Below, one piece after another: positions 37,655-47,344 of a stretch of DNA of 64,000 nucleotides. The stretch comes from an uncultured Clostridiaceae bacterium. GTDB taxonomy: Bacteria; Bacillota; Clostridia; TANB77; CAG-508. Under the pieces are notes generated by a model, which saw only the letters and a program-made list of their open reading frames with translations, did no database searches and was not told the origin of the DNA. The stretch spans positions 1 to 64,000 of the forward strand of contig CANRSN010000007.1 of assembly GCA_947642455.1 (NCBI GenBank), in the 5' to 3' direction. The stretch's first letter is position 1, and each line of letters starts with the position of its first letter. Both the position numbers and the translations under genes were made by a program.

Positions 37655-38605
37655 TTATTTCAAATACATTTTTGTTTGATTTATAATTTTTTCTTTTGCC
37701 TGTTCTAGTGGCATTTGTATATTACAACCTGCAGCATGAACATGTCCACCACCACCAAACATTAGACATATATCTGAAACATTTACATATTCATTAGAAC
37801 GAAGAGATGCCTTAAAGCCTTTATCTGTTTCTCTTAAAAATATTGACACTTCTACACCTTCTATATTTCTGCCTTCTTCAACAATTCCTTCATGATCTCC
37901 TGATTCTGAAATTACTTCTTCAAAGTCTTTTTTAGTGATGTAGGTAAATGATATTTTTCCATCTTCCAAAAATTCCATTCTATCTATTGCTCTTTTTCTT
38001 AATTCAAAGTTTGATTTTGATTTTGTATTCATCACTTTCTTATAAATTTCTGAAACATTTACTCCTTTTCTGAGCAAACCTGCAGCAAAGTCAAAAGTCT
38101 CTGCTGTTGTTGATTGATACTGAAAACCTCCTGTGTCTGTTATGATCCCTGTTAATATACATGTGCCTATTTCTTTTGTGATTTCTACTTTAAAATATTC
38201 AAAAATTGTAATTAGAATTTGTGCACATGCTGGAGCTGCTGGATTGATATAATTATAATCTCCAAACATTGTATTAGTTCCATGATGATCTATTGTTACC
38301 TTAACCTTTGCTTCTTCATAACACTTAGCAAATCCATTTAACATTTTTAAAGTTGCTGCATCTAATGCTATTGCTAAATCGTATTGCTCTACTCTAGCTT
38401 CCTTTATAATTTTATCTGTTTCAGGTAAAAACTCATATATTCTTGGCATTTCTGGAATAATTATATCTGGATTTTTCCCCATTGTCTTTAGTGCAATATA
38501 CATTGCTAAACTACTTCCTACTGCATCTCCATCTGGATTTTCGTGTGTTAATATTGCTATTGAATCTGCTTTTTCTATTTCTTCTAATATATTATCTAAA
38601 GTCAT
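37655..38605 (-). CDS. nrnA: DHH/DHHA1 phosphoesterase, nanoRNase/pAp phosphatase NrnA
   Basis: Degrades very short RNAs and 3',5'-pAp. The DHH domain shows HENPDGDAVGSSLAM, DAATLKMLNG and DHHGTNTMFGDYN. The DHHA1 domain ends GGGGHVHAAGCNIQ. Its 316 residues are normal. It lies between rbfA (24-base gap) and truB, the position it occupies in many Firmicute nusA operons. GGAAGGG precedes the start. Confidence 0.94.
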   Translation of the reverse strand: MTLDNILEEIEKADSIAILTHENPDGDAVGSSLAMYIALKTMGKNPDIIIPEMPRIYEFLPETDKIIKEARVEQYDLAIALDAATLKMLNGFAKCYEEAKVKVTIDHHGTNTMFGDYNYINPAAPACAQILITIFEYFKVEITKEIGTCILTGIITDTGGFQYQSTTAETFDFAAGLLRKGVNVSEIYKKVMNTKSKSNFELRKRAIDRMEFLEDGKISFTYITKKDFEEVISESGDHEGIVEEGRNIEGVEVSIFLRETDKGFKASLRSNEYVNVSDICLMFGGGGHVHAAGCNIQMPLEQAKEKIINQTKMYLK

Positions 38606-38629
38606 TTTTTTGATATCCCTTCCTTTTTC

Positions 38630-38989
38630 TCAACCATTCGTATTTTTCTTTAAATCTTTTAATATAGAATCTATTTTCATTCCATATTCTAATGAATCGT
38701 CTTTTTCAAAAACTAATTCTGGAGTTACTCTTAAATTTACTGACTTTGCAATCATACTTCTAATAAAACCAGCTGATTTTTTCAATGCCTCAACAGTTTT
38801 TGTTTCATTTTTAGAATCTAAAATACTAACATATACTTTTGCATATTTTAAATCTGGTGTTACTTTTACTTTTGTAACACTAATTAATCCTGTTGCATCT
38901 GGATTTTTAAGTTCAAAAGAAATAATATTACTTATTTCTTTTCTTAATTCTTCATTTATGCGATTTAATCTATTTTCGTTTGTTGCCAT
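38630..38989 (-). CDS. rbfA: ribosome-binding factor A
   Basis: A 119-residue KH-like 30S maturation factor. The N-terminus MATNENRLNRINEELRKEIS is typical, followed by the family pattern PDLKYAKVYVSI and RVTPELVFEKDDSLEYGMKI. AAGGAGG lies 5 bases before the ATG. It is located between infB and nrnA, as in most Firmicutes. Confidence 0.95.
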   Translation of the reverse strand: MATNENRLNRINEELRKEISNIISFELKNPDATGLISVTKVKVTPDLKYAKVYVSILDSKNETKTVEALKKSAGFIRSMIAKSVNLRVTPELVFEKDDSLEYGMKIDSILKDLKKNTNG

Positions 38990-39077
38990 TCTAGTCCTCC
39001 TTAAAAATACTCAAAGACATAGTTATAGATTTTTTTCATTTAATTATAATATATAAACTATGTCTTTATTGCTTTTC

Positions 39078-42000
39078 TTATCTTTTAACTTCTTCCATTA
39101 CATATACCTCTATAATGTCTCCTTCTTTTAAGTCATTGTAATTTTCTATTTGCATACCACATTCATAACCTTTTGCAACTTCTTTTACGTCATCTTTAAA
39201 ACGCTTTAAAGATACTAATTTTCCTTCATGTATTACAACATCCTCACGAATTACTCTTACACCTGCATTTCTTTCTATTTTACCTTCTAGCACATAAGCT
39301 CCTGCAATTGTTCCTACATTTGACACTTTAAATACTTGTCTTACTTCAACATTTCCAATTACTTTTTCTTCAAATATTGGGTCTAGCATTCCTTTCATAG
39401 CTAATTTTATATCATCTATAGCTTGATAAATTACAGAATATTGCTTTATTTCAATTTCTTCTTTTTCTGCAACTTCTTTTGCTGTTGCTACTGGTCTTAC
39501 ATTAAATGCTATAACTATAGCATTTGCAACTTTTGCTAAATTTATGTCTGATTCTGTAACTGCCCCTGCAACTGCATGTATAACTTTTACTTTTACTTCA
39601 TTGTCAGATAGCTTTTCTAGTGATTGTTTTAATGCCTCTGCTGAACCTTGAACATCTGCTTTTACTATAATATTTAATTGTTTTAAATTACCTTGTTCCA
39701 TTTGACTAAATAAGTTATCTAAGGTTACTTTTTGCATGTTATTTATTGATTTTTCTCTTGCTTGGCGTTTTCTTCTTTCTATTAAGTGTTTTGCCATTTT
39801 TTCATCTTTTACTTCGTAGAAAGTGTCCCCAGCTGTAGGTACCTCTGTTAGACCCATTATTTCAACTGGTGTTGATGGTCCTGCCTTTTTAACTTTTTGA
39901 CCTTTATCATTTTTCATTGCTCTTATTCTACCTATTGATGAACCTACAACTATTGTGTCCCCTATATCTAACGTTCCTCTTTGTACTAACATTGATGCAA
40001 TTGGCCCTCTTGATTTGTCAAGCCTTGCTTCTATTACAACACCTTTAGATTGTTTGTTTGGATTTGCTTTTAATTCTAATACATCTGCTTCTAATAGTAC
40101 CATTTCTAATAAGTCATCTATATTCATACGTTTTTTAGCTGAAATTGGTACAAAAATTGTATCTCCACCCCATTCTTCTGGTACTAATTCATATTTCATT
40201 AATTCTTGTTTTACTTTATCTACATTTGCTTCTGGTAAATCTATTTTATTTACTGCAACTATGATTGGTATATTTGCTGCTTTTGCATGATTTATTGCTT
40301 CTATTGTTTGAGGCATTACTCCATCATTTGCTGCAACTACTAATATTGCTATATCTGTAATTTGAGCTCCCCTTGCACGCATACTTGTAAATGCTTCATG
40401 ACCTGGTGTATCTAAGAAAGTTATTTCTCTTCCATTTATTTCTACTTTGTATGCTCCTATTGCTTGTGTAATTCCTCCTGCTTCTCCTTCTATTACATTA
40501 GTACTTCTTATTGCATCTAAAAGTGAAGTTTTTCCATGATCTACGTGTCCCATTACAACAACTACTGGTGGTCTTGTTTCTAATTCTTCTGCTTTATCTT
40601 CTGACTCGTCAAATAATATGTCTTCTTCTTTTATTTCTTCTTTTTTATTTGCTGTAACGCCAAATTCGCTTGCCACTAAAAATGCTGTGTCAAAATCAAC
40701 ATCATTATTTATTGTTGCCATTATTCCTAATTCTAATAATTTTTTCATAACTTCACCTGAAGTCTTTTTAAGCTCTGTTGCTAAGTCTTTTACTGTTATT
40801 GATGATGGTATGGTAATTTCTGTTAATTTAAATATTTTTTGAGTTCTTTCTTTATCGTTTTTATTAGCCTTTTTCTTATTTCTTTTTCCTCTTGCTGTTG
40901 TTAAATCATAATAATCTAACATTCCTCCATCTTGATCTTCAAACATATTTGATAAACGATCTACTTGTTTTAAATCTTTTAGTTTTTCATCATCAAACTC
41001 TTCACTGAATCTTCCACCTTTTTTATTTTTAGTAGCCTTTTTAGTTTTTTCTTCATATCTTTCACTTTTTGCTTTATCTATTGCTCTACTACTATAATCT
41101 CTTTGGGTTTCCTTTTCTTGTACATCCATTGACATTATATCTTTTATATTTCTGTCAATTCCCTTTTCATCAAGTGGTCTTTTTCCAAAATTATTCTGGC
41201 GATTTTGATTATTTCTAAAATTGTCTCTATTTTGAAAATTGCCATTCCTATTTTGGAAGTTTCCATTTCTATTTTGAAAATTGCCATCTTTATTTTGAAA
41301 GTTTCCATTTCTATTTTGGTAATTACCATTTCTATTTTGATTATTTGCATTCTTATTTTGAAAATTACCATTTCTATTATTTTGAAAATTGCCATTTCTG
41401 TTTTGGGAGTTTCCATTTCTATTTTGGTAATTGCCATTTCTGTTTTGATTATTCCCATCTCTATTTTGGTAATTTTTATTCTGATAATTTTGATTATTTT
41501 TATTTTCCTTATTTTGAACTTCCTTTTGTACAACTTTACTTTCTACCACATTTTGCTCTAATACTTGTTTTTCTTCTACAGCTGGTGTTTCTACTATTTC
41601 TGTAACAACTTCTTCCTTCTTTTCTTCTTTTTTTTCTACTATTTCTTGTTTTACTTCTTCTTTTATTTCTTCTTTTAATTCCTCTTTTTTATCTTCTTTT
41701 TTATCTTCTTTTTTACCTATTCCGAATAATTCACTTACTGTAAGTGGCTTTGCTGGTTTATTTCTATATACAATATTGTAATCTGCATTTTTATTTCTTT
41801 CAACAAAACCTACTTGTTTATTTTTTTGTTCTTCTTTTTTTGCTTTTTCTTCTCTTTCTCTTTCTGCTTCTTCATCAGTTATTATAACTTCCCTTCTTAT
41901 AATAACTGGTGCAGTTTTTTTATCATCCTTTTTTTCTGTTTTTTTAACAGTTTTACTTTCTACTTCTTGTTTACTACCTGAAAAAGCACCTTTTATCTTT

Positions 42001-42131
42001 CCTGCTTCTTCTTCTGTAACTCCACTTAAATGGCTAGTAACTTTATACCCCATTTCTAACGCTTTTGCTATTATTTCTTTACTGGTTAAGCCTATTTCTT
42101 TTGCTATTTCATGTATTTTTATCTTACCCAA
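39078..42131 (-). CDS. infB: translation initiation factor IF-2
   Basis: A GTPase that delivers initiator tRNA to the 30S subunit. The IF2_N domain is at the start ([18 protein letters not shown]). A Lys/Glu-rich stretch follows, then an Asn-rich 7-residue tandem repeat, a second IF2_N (about residues 440-490) and the G domain with G1 [10 protein letters not shown]3 DTPGHE and G4 NKID. The C-terminal domains end [14 protein letters not shown]. The frame opens with TTG 42149 then ATG 42146, but neither has a binding site. GGGGGTG is spaced 6 bases before TTG 42131, which gives the normal IF-2 start. It overlaps the upstream L7Ae gene by 8 bases. Confidence 0.95.
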   Translation of the reverse strand: MGKIKIHEIAKEIGLTSKEIIAKALEMGYKVTSHLSGVTEEEAGKIKGAFSGSKQEVESKTVKKTEKKDDKKTAPVIIRREVIITDEEAEREREEKAKKEEQKNKQVGFVERNKNADYNIVYRNKPAKPLTVSELFGIGKKEDKKEDKKEELKEEIKEEVKQEIVEKKEEKKEEVVTEIVETPAVEEKQVLEQNVVESKVVQKEVQNKENKNNQNYQNKNYQNRDGNNQNRNGNYQNRNGNSQNRNGNFQNNRNGNFQNKNANNQNRNGNYQNRNGNFQNKDGNFQNRNGNFQNRNGNFQNRDNFRNNQNRQNNFGKRPLDEKGIDRNIKDIMSMDVQEKETQRDYSSRAIDKAKSERYEEKTKKATKNKKGGRFSEEFDDEKLKDLKQVDRLSNMFEDQDGGMLDYYDLTTARGKRNKKKANKNDKERTQKIFKLTEITIPSSITVKDLATELKKTSGEVMKKLLELGIMATINNDVDFDTAFLVASEFGVTANKKEEIKEEDILFDESEDKAEELETRPPVVVVMGHVDHGKTSLLDAIRSTNVIEGEAGGITQAIGAYKVEINGREITFLDTPGHEAFTSMRARGAQITDIAILVVAANDGVMPQTIEAINHAKAANIPIIVAVNKIDLPEANVDKVKQELMKYELVPEEWGGDTIFVPISAKKRMNIDDLLEMVLLEADVLELKANPNKQSKGVVIEARLDKSRGPIASMLVQRGTLDIGDTIVVGSSIGRIRAMKNDKGQKVKKAGPSTPVEIMGLTEVPTAGDTFYEVKDEKMAKHLIERRKRQAREKSINNMQKVTLDNLFSQMEQGNLKQLNIIVKADVQGSAEALKQSLEKLSDNEVKVKVIHAVAGAVTESDINLAKVANAIVIAFNVRPVATAKEVAEKEEIEIKQYSVIYQAIDDIKLAMKGMLDPIFEEKVIGNVEVRQVFKVSNVGTIAGAYVLEGKIERNAGVRVIREDVVIHEGKLVSLKRFKDDVKEVAKGYECGMQIENYNDLKEGDIIEVYVMEEVKR
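41210..41470 (-). repeat. 21-bp tandem repeat inside infB
   Basis: About eleven units encode variants of NRNGNFQ (NYQ, NSQ and KDGNFQ also occur). Unit differences are mostly single bases. The array creates long open frames on both strands that are not genes. Confidence 0.85.
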
Positions 42132-42444
42132 TAATTTCACCCCCATCAATTATTTTTAAAATCTCTTCTGAAAAATTTGTGTCCTTAATTCCAACTATTG
42201 CTTTATTGTTTTGACCTATACTCTTACTTATTGTATCAATTGTTAACATTATTTTCATAGGAACACCATATTCGCAACATATCTCTTCAAAATTTCTTTT
42301 TGTTCTGTCTGCTGCATCTTCTGCAACTATTAATAATTTTACCTTTTTTTTCTCTATTGCTTCTTTTGAACTTTCTGTCCCAAAAACTGTTTTTCCTGCT
42401 CTAGTTGCTAAACCTAACAACCCTAATATTTTGTTATTTATCAC
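42124..42444 (-). CDS. L7Ae/L30e-type RNA-binding protein (YlxQ-like)
   Basis: A 106-residue protein of the L7Ae/L30e kink-turn-binding family encoded in the nusA-infB operon. Family patterns include [13 protein letters not shown] near the start, [13 protein letters not shown] and [19 protein letters not shown]. The start overlaps the rnpM stop by one base, and its end overlaps infB. Position and length match YlxQ (RplGA) of Bacillus. The exact role is unknown. Confidence 0.9.
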   Translation of the reverse strand: MINNKILGLLGLATRAGKTVFGTESSKEAIEKKKVKLLIVAEDAADRTKRNFEEICCEYGVPMKIMLTIDTISKSIGQNNKAIVGIKDTNFSEEILKIIDGGEIIG

Positions 42445-42725
42445 TATTGCACCTCTTTACTTTGATTTTTAATTGACATTTCTTTTTTTAAATTTTCATA
42501 TAACTCTATTTCTATTTTAGTCTCAAAGTTTCTTTCTAATTTTTTTGTCTTTATAGCTTTCTCTAAGCACTGTACATTGTCACAAATATATGCACCTCTT
42601 CCTTCTGCTTTTCCTGTTTTGTCTACTGAAATCTCTCCATTTTTATTTTTTACAATTCGTATAAGTTCTTTCTTCAATTTTACTTCATTACAACCTATGC
42701 AAGTGCGTTTTGGCAAATTTTTCAA
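42444..42725 (-). CDS. rnpM: YlxR / RnpM, RNA-binding modulator of RNase P
   Basis: A 93-residue member of the YlxR family, which has been described in Bacillus as an RNase P modulator (RnpM). The signature is RTCIGCNEVKLKKELIRIV, then GKAEGRGAYICDNVQCLEKA. It lies between nusA and the L7Ae-like gene, the standard position. A basic Lys-rich C-terminal region extends past the core. Confidence 0.93.
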   Translation of the reverse strand: MKNLPKRTCIGCNEVKLKKELIRIVKNKNGEISVDKTGKAEGRGAYICDNVQCLEKAIKTKKLERNFETKIEIELYENLKKEMSIKNQSKEVQ

Positions 42726-42767
42726 AATCTCACATCCTTATTATATTCTATTCTGTATTTTATTTGT

Positions 42768-44003
42768 TTATTCTTCTTGTCCTTCTGATTCTAATATTTC
42801 TTTTAATTGTTTTTCTGTTTCTTGTATTTTTAGTTCAATATTATCATCTTCCATAGCAGTTTCTTCAATATTTTCATCTTTTTTATCTGTATTTTCAGTA
42901 TTTTGCATGTTTGTTATCATTTCTCTAAATTGACTTTCACTTTTTATATCTATTTTCCAATTTGTAAGTTTGGCTGCTAACCTTGCATTTTGCCCTGATT
43001 TTCCAATTGCTAAAGATAATTGATTATCTGGAACTATTACCTGTGCAAAATGTTCCTCATCTTTTACATCAACCGCCATAACTTGCGCTGGTAATAATGC
43101 TGATGATATATATATTGCTGGATCTTCATTCCATTCAATTACATCTATCTTTTCTCCATTTAACTCGTTTATTATATTTTGTATACGTATTCCCTTTTGA
43201 CCAACACATGAGCCCACTGGATCTATGTTTGGATTTTGAGAATATACAGCTACTTTACACCTACTTCCAGCATCTCTTGAAACACTTTTTATTTCTATTA
43301 AGCCCTCATATATTTCTGGTATTTCTAATTCAAATAACTTTCTTACAAAATCATTATGTGCTCTTGAAATCATTACTTGAGTACTTCCTTTTAATCCTCT
43401 TTCTACATCTACTATACAAGCTCTTATTTTGTCATTTACATGATATCTTTCTGTTGGAATTTGTTCTTTTACTGTCATTATTCCTTCTAATCTTCCTAAA
43501 TCTACAACAACTACTCCTCCATCTGCTTTTTGAACAATTCCTGATACAATTTCGCCTTTTCTTTCATTAAATTCATTATATAAAAATTCTCTTGAAGCTT
43601 CCCTTATTTTTTGTATTATTACTTGTTTAGCTGTTCCTGCTGCTATTCTTCCAAAATTCTTTGGTACTAATTCTATATCCACAATGTCTCCAACATTTAG
43701 GTTTTTACTTATTTTCTGTGCTTCTGCTAATGTTATTTGTGTTTTATCATTTTCTACCTCTTTTACTATTTCTTTTTGTGCATATATATGAATTTCTCCA
43801 GTTTCTTTGTGCATTGTTACTTTTACATTTTCTTCTTCGCAATCGAAATTTCTTTTATATGCTGTAACTAATGCTGTTTCTATTGATTCTAATAAATACT
43901 CTTTTTGTATTCCACTCTCCTTTTCTAATTCATTCATCGCTTCTATTAATTCTGTACTATCTATTGCTGGTGCATTTGCCTTATTATCTTTTTTCCTTCT
44001 CAT
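42768..44003 (-). CDS. nusA: transcription termination/antitermination protein NusA
   Basis: Binds RNA polymerase and nascent RNA to control pausing. The N-terminal polymerase-binding domain (YLLESIETALVTAYKRNF) is followed by an S1 domain (GEIVSGIVQKADGGVVVVDLG). KH1 (SVSRDAGSRCKVAVYS, then PVGSCVGQKGIRIQNI) and KH2 (LSLAIGKSGQNARLAAKL) come next. A short acidic tail of about 65 residues ends ILESEGQEE. It has no Gamma-type AR repeats, as is normal outside Proteobacteria. AAGGAGG precedes the start. It lies 36 bases after rimP. Confidence 0.97.
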   Translation of the reverse strand: MRRKKDNKANAPAIDSTELIEAMNELEKESGIQKEYLLESIETALVTAYKRNFDCEEENVKVTMHKETGEIHIYAQKEIVKEVENDKTQITLAEAQKISKNLNVGDIVDIELVPKNFGRIAAGTAKQVIIQKIREASREFLYNEFNERKGEIVSGIVQKADGGVVVVDLGRLEGIMTVKEQIPTERYHVNDKIRACIVDVERGLKGSTQVMISRAHNDFVRKLFELEIPEIYEGLIEIKSVSRDAGSRCKVAVYSQNPNIDPVGSCVGQKGIRIQNIINELNGEKIDVIEWNEDPAIYISSALLPAQVMAVDVKDEEHFAQVIVPDNQLSLAIGKSGQNARLAAKLTNWKIDIKSESQFREMITNMQNTENTDKKDENIEETAMEDDNIELKIQETEKQLKEILESEGQEE

Positions 44004-44039
44004 TTTTCCTATTCCTCCTTTATTATTTTTTAGATGTTT

Positions 44040-44492
44040 CTACCAATTGTACTTTATTTTTATTAATGATATATTTTTTCTTTCTATTTCTAAGTCTTCT
44101 CCACTCTCTATTTGTATAATATCATTATTATATTTTTTTAGTATTCCAGCATATTCTTTTTTTCCTTCTATTTGTTTAAATAATTTTATTTCTACTTCTT
44201 TTCCTATATTTTCTTCTAGATGCTTATCTTTTCTTAAAACTCTTTCTACACCAGGTGATGATACTTCTAAAAAATACTGTTCTTTTATATAATTTGCTTC
44301 ATCTAGTAAACCATTTATCTCATCACTTACTTTTTCACAGTCATTTAAATCTATTCCTTCTTTTTTATCTATAAATATTCTTAAAAAATAGTCTTTTCCC
44401 TCTTTTACATACTGTACATCATATAATTCGTATCCTAAGTCTGTTATTTTTGTTTTTAGTAAATTTTCTACTCTATCTTCTATATTTGGCAA
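44040..44492 (-). CDS. rimP: ribosome maturation factor RimP
   Basis: A 150-residue 30S maturation factor and first gene of the operon. Family features are LGYELYDVQYVKEGKDYFLR, then IDKKEGIDLNDCEKVSDEI and the motif YFLEVSSPGVERVL. It starts with TTG at 44492: GGAGG is 7 bases upstream and no in-frame ATG is near. A strong promoter and a leader hairpin precede it. Confidence 0.95.
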   Translation of the reverse strand: MPNIEDRVENLLKTKITDLGYELYDVQYVKEGKDYFLRIFIDKKEGIDLNDCEKVSDEINGLLDEANYIKEQYFLEVSSPGVERVLRKDKHLEENIGKEVEIKLFKQIEGKKEYAGILKKYNNDIIQIESGEDLEIERKNISLIKIKYNW

Positions 44493-44516
44493 TTTTTTAC
44501 CTCCTTAATTACGATT

Positions 44517-44543
44517 GAAGAGTGGGATTTGCTCCCACTCTTC
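44517..44543 (-). promoter_or_regulatory. stable leader hairpin of the rimP-nusA operon
   Basis: An 11-bp perfect GC-rich stem (GAAGAGTGGGA / TCCCACTCTTC) with a GCAAA loop lies between the promoter and the rimP ribosome binding site. No T-run follows on the minus strand, so it is not an ordinary terminator. It may stabilise the mRNA or be a control site. Confidence 0.55.
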
Positions 44544-44566
44544 TGTAAACTTTTTTTGTTACAATT

Positions 44567-44595
44567 ATTATATACTCTTTTTTTATAAATTACAA
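44567..44595 (-). promoter_or_regulatory. sigma-A promoter of the rimP-nusA-infB operon
   Basis: TTGTAA, a 17-base spacer and TATAAT on the minus strand, about 75 bases before the rimP TTG. Confidence 0.7.
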
Positions 44596-44644
44596 GTACT
44601 TTTTTGCAAGTTATAAATTTTTTTTATTTTGTTACAATTTTGAG

Positions 44645-45112
44645 TTATTTGTAGTAATTTGCATAATTATTGTTTACATATTCTACTAGATTAAACAAGT
44701 ACTCATACTGTGACATTTTTTTACATTTTTCGTATTCTCTTCGAAAAATTTTTTCATATAATTTTGGATTAGCATTTTTATACGCCTTATTTCTTGCAGC
44801 TCTTATACAATCATTTACATTAGCATAACTTTTATTGTATTCTTTTGCTATATAACTATATATTCTTTCCTTTTTCTCTGGTTCTTCTACTAATATAATT
44901 ATTGCCCTTTTAAGATATTCGAATCCATCTAACTTCATTGAAACTCCAATTTTTTGTAGTAATAAATTTACGTATCTTTCTAAAAAATTTTTATTTGTAT
45001 CCTCAAAAAACCGTAAATTATATACTTTAATTTTCTCTCTAGTTTCATCATCTGCTGAAGCTAAAATTTTGTTTGCAAGTTTTTCCTCTACTCTTAGTAT
45101 TACATAACCCAT
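44645..45112 (-). CDS. stand-alone Spo0A C-terminal-like DNA-binding domain protein
   Basis: A 155-residue protein. Its middle part (GVSMKLDGFEYLKRAIIILV, then YSYIAKEYNKSYANVNDCIR and AARNKAYKNA) follows the pattern of the Spo0A effector domain (GVPAHIKGYQYLREAI, IAKKYNTTPSRVERAIRHAI). There is no receiver domain. The N-terminal 50 residues (VILRVEEKLANKILASADDE) are unfamiliar. Family identity is from remembered motif spacing, not a search. It lies between gpr and the nusA operon. It might act as a phosphorylation-independent regulator binding 0A-like boxes, which is inference. Confidence 0.55.
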   Translation of the reverse strand: MGYVILRVEEKLANKILASADDETREKIKVYNLRFFEDTNKNFLERYVNLLLQKIGVSMKLDGFEYLKRAIIILVEEPEKKERIYSYIAKEYNKSYANVNDCIRAARNKAYKNANPKLYEKIFRREYEKCKKMSQYEYLFNLVEYVNNNYANYYK

Positions 45113-45178
45113 TTTTTCTTCCTCCTAAATTTAGAATAAGAACTAATTTTACATTCACATTAACCTTTCTTTATTATA

Positions 45179-46114
45179 CTACACTGCAAAATTTATTCCT
45201 CTTGCAACAATATTTTTCATATTATCAATCAGTCCATCAATTTCTTTAGGAGTTACAACCATATTAAAATCATTTGGAATTAAAGCTTCTCTAATTTCCT
45301 CATAATTATCCTTTGATTTTAATTCATTTAAGTAATCATTGGATTTTGCTTCTTCTTGTAATTTAGAAATAAATAATTCTAAGCAGTCATCCGTTATTGT
45401 TGCTAAATCTACAACTGTAGGGATACCTATTGCTATAACTGGGATACCTAAGCTATTTTGAGTTATCTCTTTTCTTTTATTTCCAACACCTGCTCCAGGG
45501 GCTATTCCAGTATCTGATATTTGTATTGTACTACTTATTCTTTCTATACTTCTTGATGCCAAAGCATCTATTACAATTAACAATTTTGGTTTTATATTAT
45601 CTACAACACCCTTTATAATCTCTACAGTCTCTATTCCTGTAGTTCCTAATACTCCAGGGGCTATCGCACTAACTGGACGAGCATTTTCGTCAATATATTG
45701 AGGTAAATAATTTATAATATGTCTTGTTATTTCTAAATTCTTTACAACTTCTGGTCCTAATGCATCAGGCGTTACTTCTGAATTTCCAAGTCCAACTACT
45801 AATATATCATCTTTACTTTGTATTTGATTTTCAACCAATTTCTTGATTTCTGTTGCTAATGTATCTGATGCTTTTTCCATTTCTTCATCAGTTATTATAT
45901 TCATTTTTTTTATATCTATTGTTATATAATTTCCTTTTGGTTTTCCTAACGCCTGCTCGGCATCTTCATTTGTAATTTTTACTCTTGTTACTTTTATTTT
46001 TTCATTTATTTGCTCTTCATCGGTTACAATTCCTTCTATATCTTTTTCTATGTTATTTGCTTTATTATAAATATCTCTTCTTTCATCTGCTAAATCTGTT
46101 CTAAAATTATACAT
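45179..46114 (-). CDS. gpr: germination protease GPR
   Basis: The endoprotease that degrades small acid-soluble spore proteins at germination, made as a zymogen in the forespore. The N-terminus MYNFRTDLADERRDIY is the family start. DDILVVGLGNSEVTPDALGP and KLLIVIDALASRSIERI are hallmark segments. Its 311 residues are a little shorter than in Bacillus. AAAGGAG fits ATG 46114 (8 bases) better than ATG 46120. A sigma-F/G-like promoter is seen upstream. Its presence argues for an endospore former. Confidence 0.95.
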   Translation of the reverse strand: MYNFRTDLADERRDIYNKANNIEKDIEGIVTDEEQINEKIKVTRVKITNEDAEQALGKPKGNYITIDIKKMNIITDEEMEKASDTLATEIKKLVENQIQSKDDILVVGLGNSEVTPDALGPEVVKNLEITRHIINYLPQYIDENARPVSAIAPGVLGTTGIETVEIIKGVVDNIKPKLLIVIDALASRSIERISSTIQISDTGIAPGAGVGNKRKEITQNSLGIPVIAIGIPTVVDLATITDDCLELFISKLQEEAKSNDYLNELKSKDNYEEIREALIPNDFNMVVTPKEIDGLIDNMKNIVARGINFAV

Positions 46115-46134
46115 TTGCATCTCTCCTTTTACTG

Positions 46135-46164
46135 TATTTTCTCCATTTTATCCATTTTTTATAC
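46135..46164 (-). promoter_or_regulatory. candidate forespore (sigma-F/G) promoter of gpr
   Basis: GTATA, a 15-base spacer and GGAGAAAATA on the minus strand. The -10 block fits the sigma-F pattern GG-purine-rich-AxT, and gpr is under sigma-F/sigma-G in Bacillus. The match was made by eye. Confidence 0.5.
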
Positions 46165-46195
46165 AAAGATATATTTTAAAACCATTCTACTTAAA

Positions 46196-46235
46196 AACTA
46201 CTATGAAAACAAAACAATTTGCTTTCATAGTAGTT
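46196..46235. terminator. hairpin between holA and gpr
   Basis: AACTACTATGAAA pairs with TTTCATAGTAGTT around an A-rich loop. It separates holA from the forespore-expressed gpr. Confidence 0.55.
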
Positions 46236-46307
46236 AGAACAAAAGATTTATGATTAAAGCATTCAAACCTTTTGGGTCGAGAAACGAACAAAAGCCCAGA
46301 TATTTAC

Positions 46308-47279
46308 TTAAGAACAATATCTACACAATATACTTTCTAAGCCTATATTTAAATCTATTTTTCCAATTTTATAGTTGCTATCTAAATTTATTAATTCTTC
46401 TACAATATTTCTAAGATCACTTTCTTTAAAACAACTTGCTTGAGCTTTATATTTACTTGTTAAGAACATCTGATTTGGTTTAAGCCCAAGGCTTTCTGCC
46501 AGATTTTTATTGTATTTCTCTGACAACTTAACTAAATATAATTTTTTAAAATGATTATATAAAGTAATAAGTATTTTTTGAATCGGCTCTTTGGAATAAA
46601 TCAAATTACTAAGTACAGTTAAAGCTTCTGTAATATTCTTTTTACCTAAGTTGTCTGTCAAATCAAAGATAACACTATCTAGCTTTCTTATACATAATAA
46701 ATCTATGGATTCTTTAGTTATATTACCTTTTTCTCCAACATATTCAATTAACTTTCTAATTTCATTAATTATGTCTTGCATATTTGTTCCACAACATTCT
46801 ACAAAGTATTTTGCTGTTACTTCATCAATGTTAACATTATAGCTTTTGCAGATACTCTTTATGTTTGTTATTATTTGAGGCAATTTTAATTCTTCGAAAT
46901 TTTTTATTTGCCCTATTTTTTCAATAATAGAATATAAAGAATTTTTATTTACTTCTTGCTCTACAAAAACTAATTCTACAAATTCGTTTACTATTTTTGT
47001 ATTGTCTTCTAAGTATTTTGTAATTTTATCTACTAATTCTTGATTTTGCTGTACTTTTTTTCTTCCATCTTTTTTAAAAAGATTTGTATCTCTTGCAATT
47101 ATCAGTTTTTTATCATATCCAAATGCTGGTGTTTCTATGTCTGATATTAACTCATTTATATTATTATTGTCTATTTTTATATAATTGATTCCTGACTGCA
47201 ATGTTCCAAAATCTTTTTTTATTTTTTTTATATAGTTTTCTAAAAGATATGTTTCTTCTCCATATAATAAATAAACCAT
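46308..47279 (-). CDS. holA: DNA polymerase III delta subunit
   Basis: A clamp-loader subunit that opens the sliding clamp. The 323 residues start MVYLLYGEETYLLENYIKKI, the typical HolA N-terminus. PAFGYDKKLIIARDTNLF and the C-terminal LVKLSEKYNKNLAESLGL, then the LRNIVEELINLDSNYKIGK helices fit the family. The usual neighbour rpsT is not seen in the 190-base gap before gpr. Confidence 0.9.
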   Translation of the reverse strand: MVYLLYGEETYLLENYIKKIKKDFGTLQSGINYIKIDNNNINELISDIETPAFGYDKKLIIARDTNLFKKDGRKKVQQNQELVDKITKYLEDNTKIVNEFVELVFVEQEVNKNSLYSIIEKIGQIKNFEELKLPQIITNIKSICKSYNVNIDEVTAKYFVECCGTNMQDIINEIRKLIEYVGEKGNITKESIDLLCIRKLDSVIFDLTDNLGKKNITEALTVLSNLIYSKEPIQKILITLYNHFKKLYLVKLSEKYNKNLAESLGLKPNQMFLTSKYKAQASCFKESDLRNIVEELINLDSNYKIGKIDLNIGLESILCRYCS

Positions 47280-47344
47280 ACTTTTCTCCTTATTATATTT
47301 ATTGATATTTCTTATAAGATCATTGTATCTATTACTTTATATAA

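Noticed and set aside
41144..41605. Several overlapping open frames on both strands inside infB
   Set aside because: They arise from the 21-bp tandem repeat, which keeps all frames open. None has a ribosome site, and the IF-2 frame explains the region.
46121..46307. rpsT expected between holA and gpr
   Set aside because: The gap encodes no frame resembling ribosomal protein S20 on either strand. It holds only a hairpin and a promoter.
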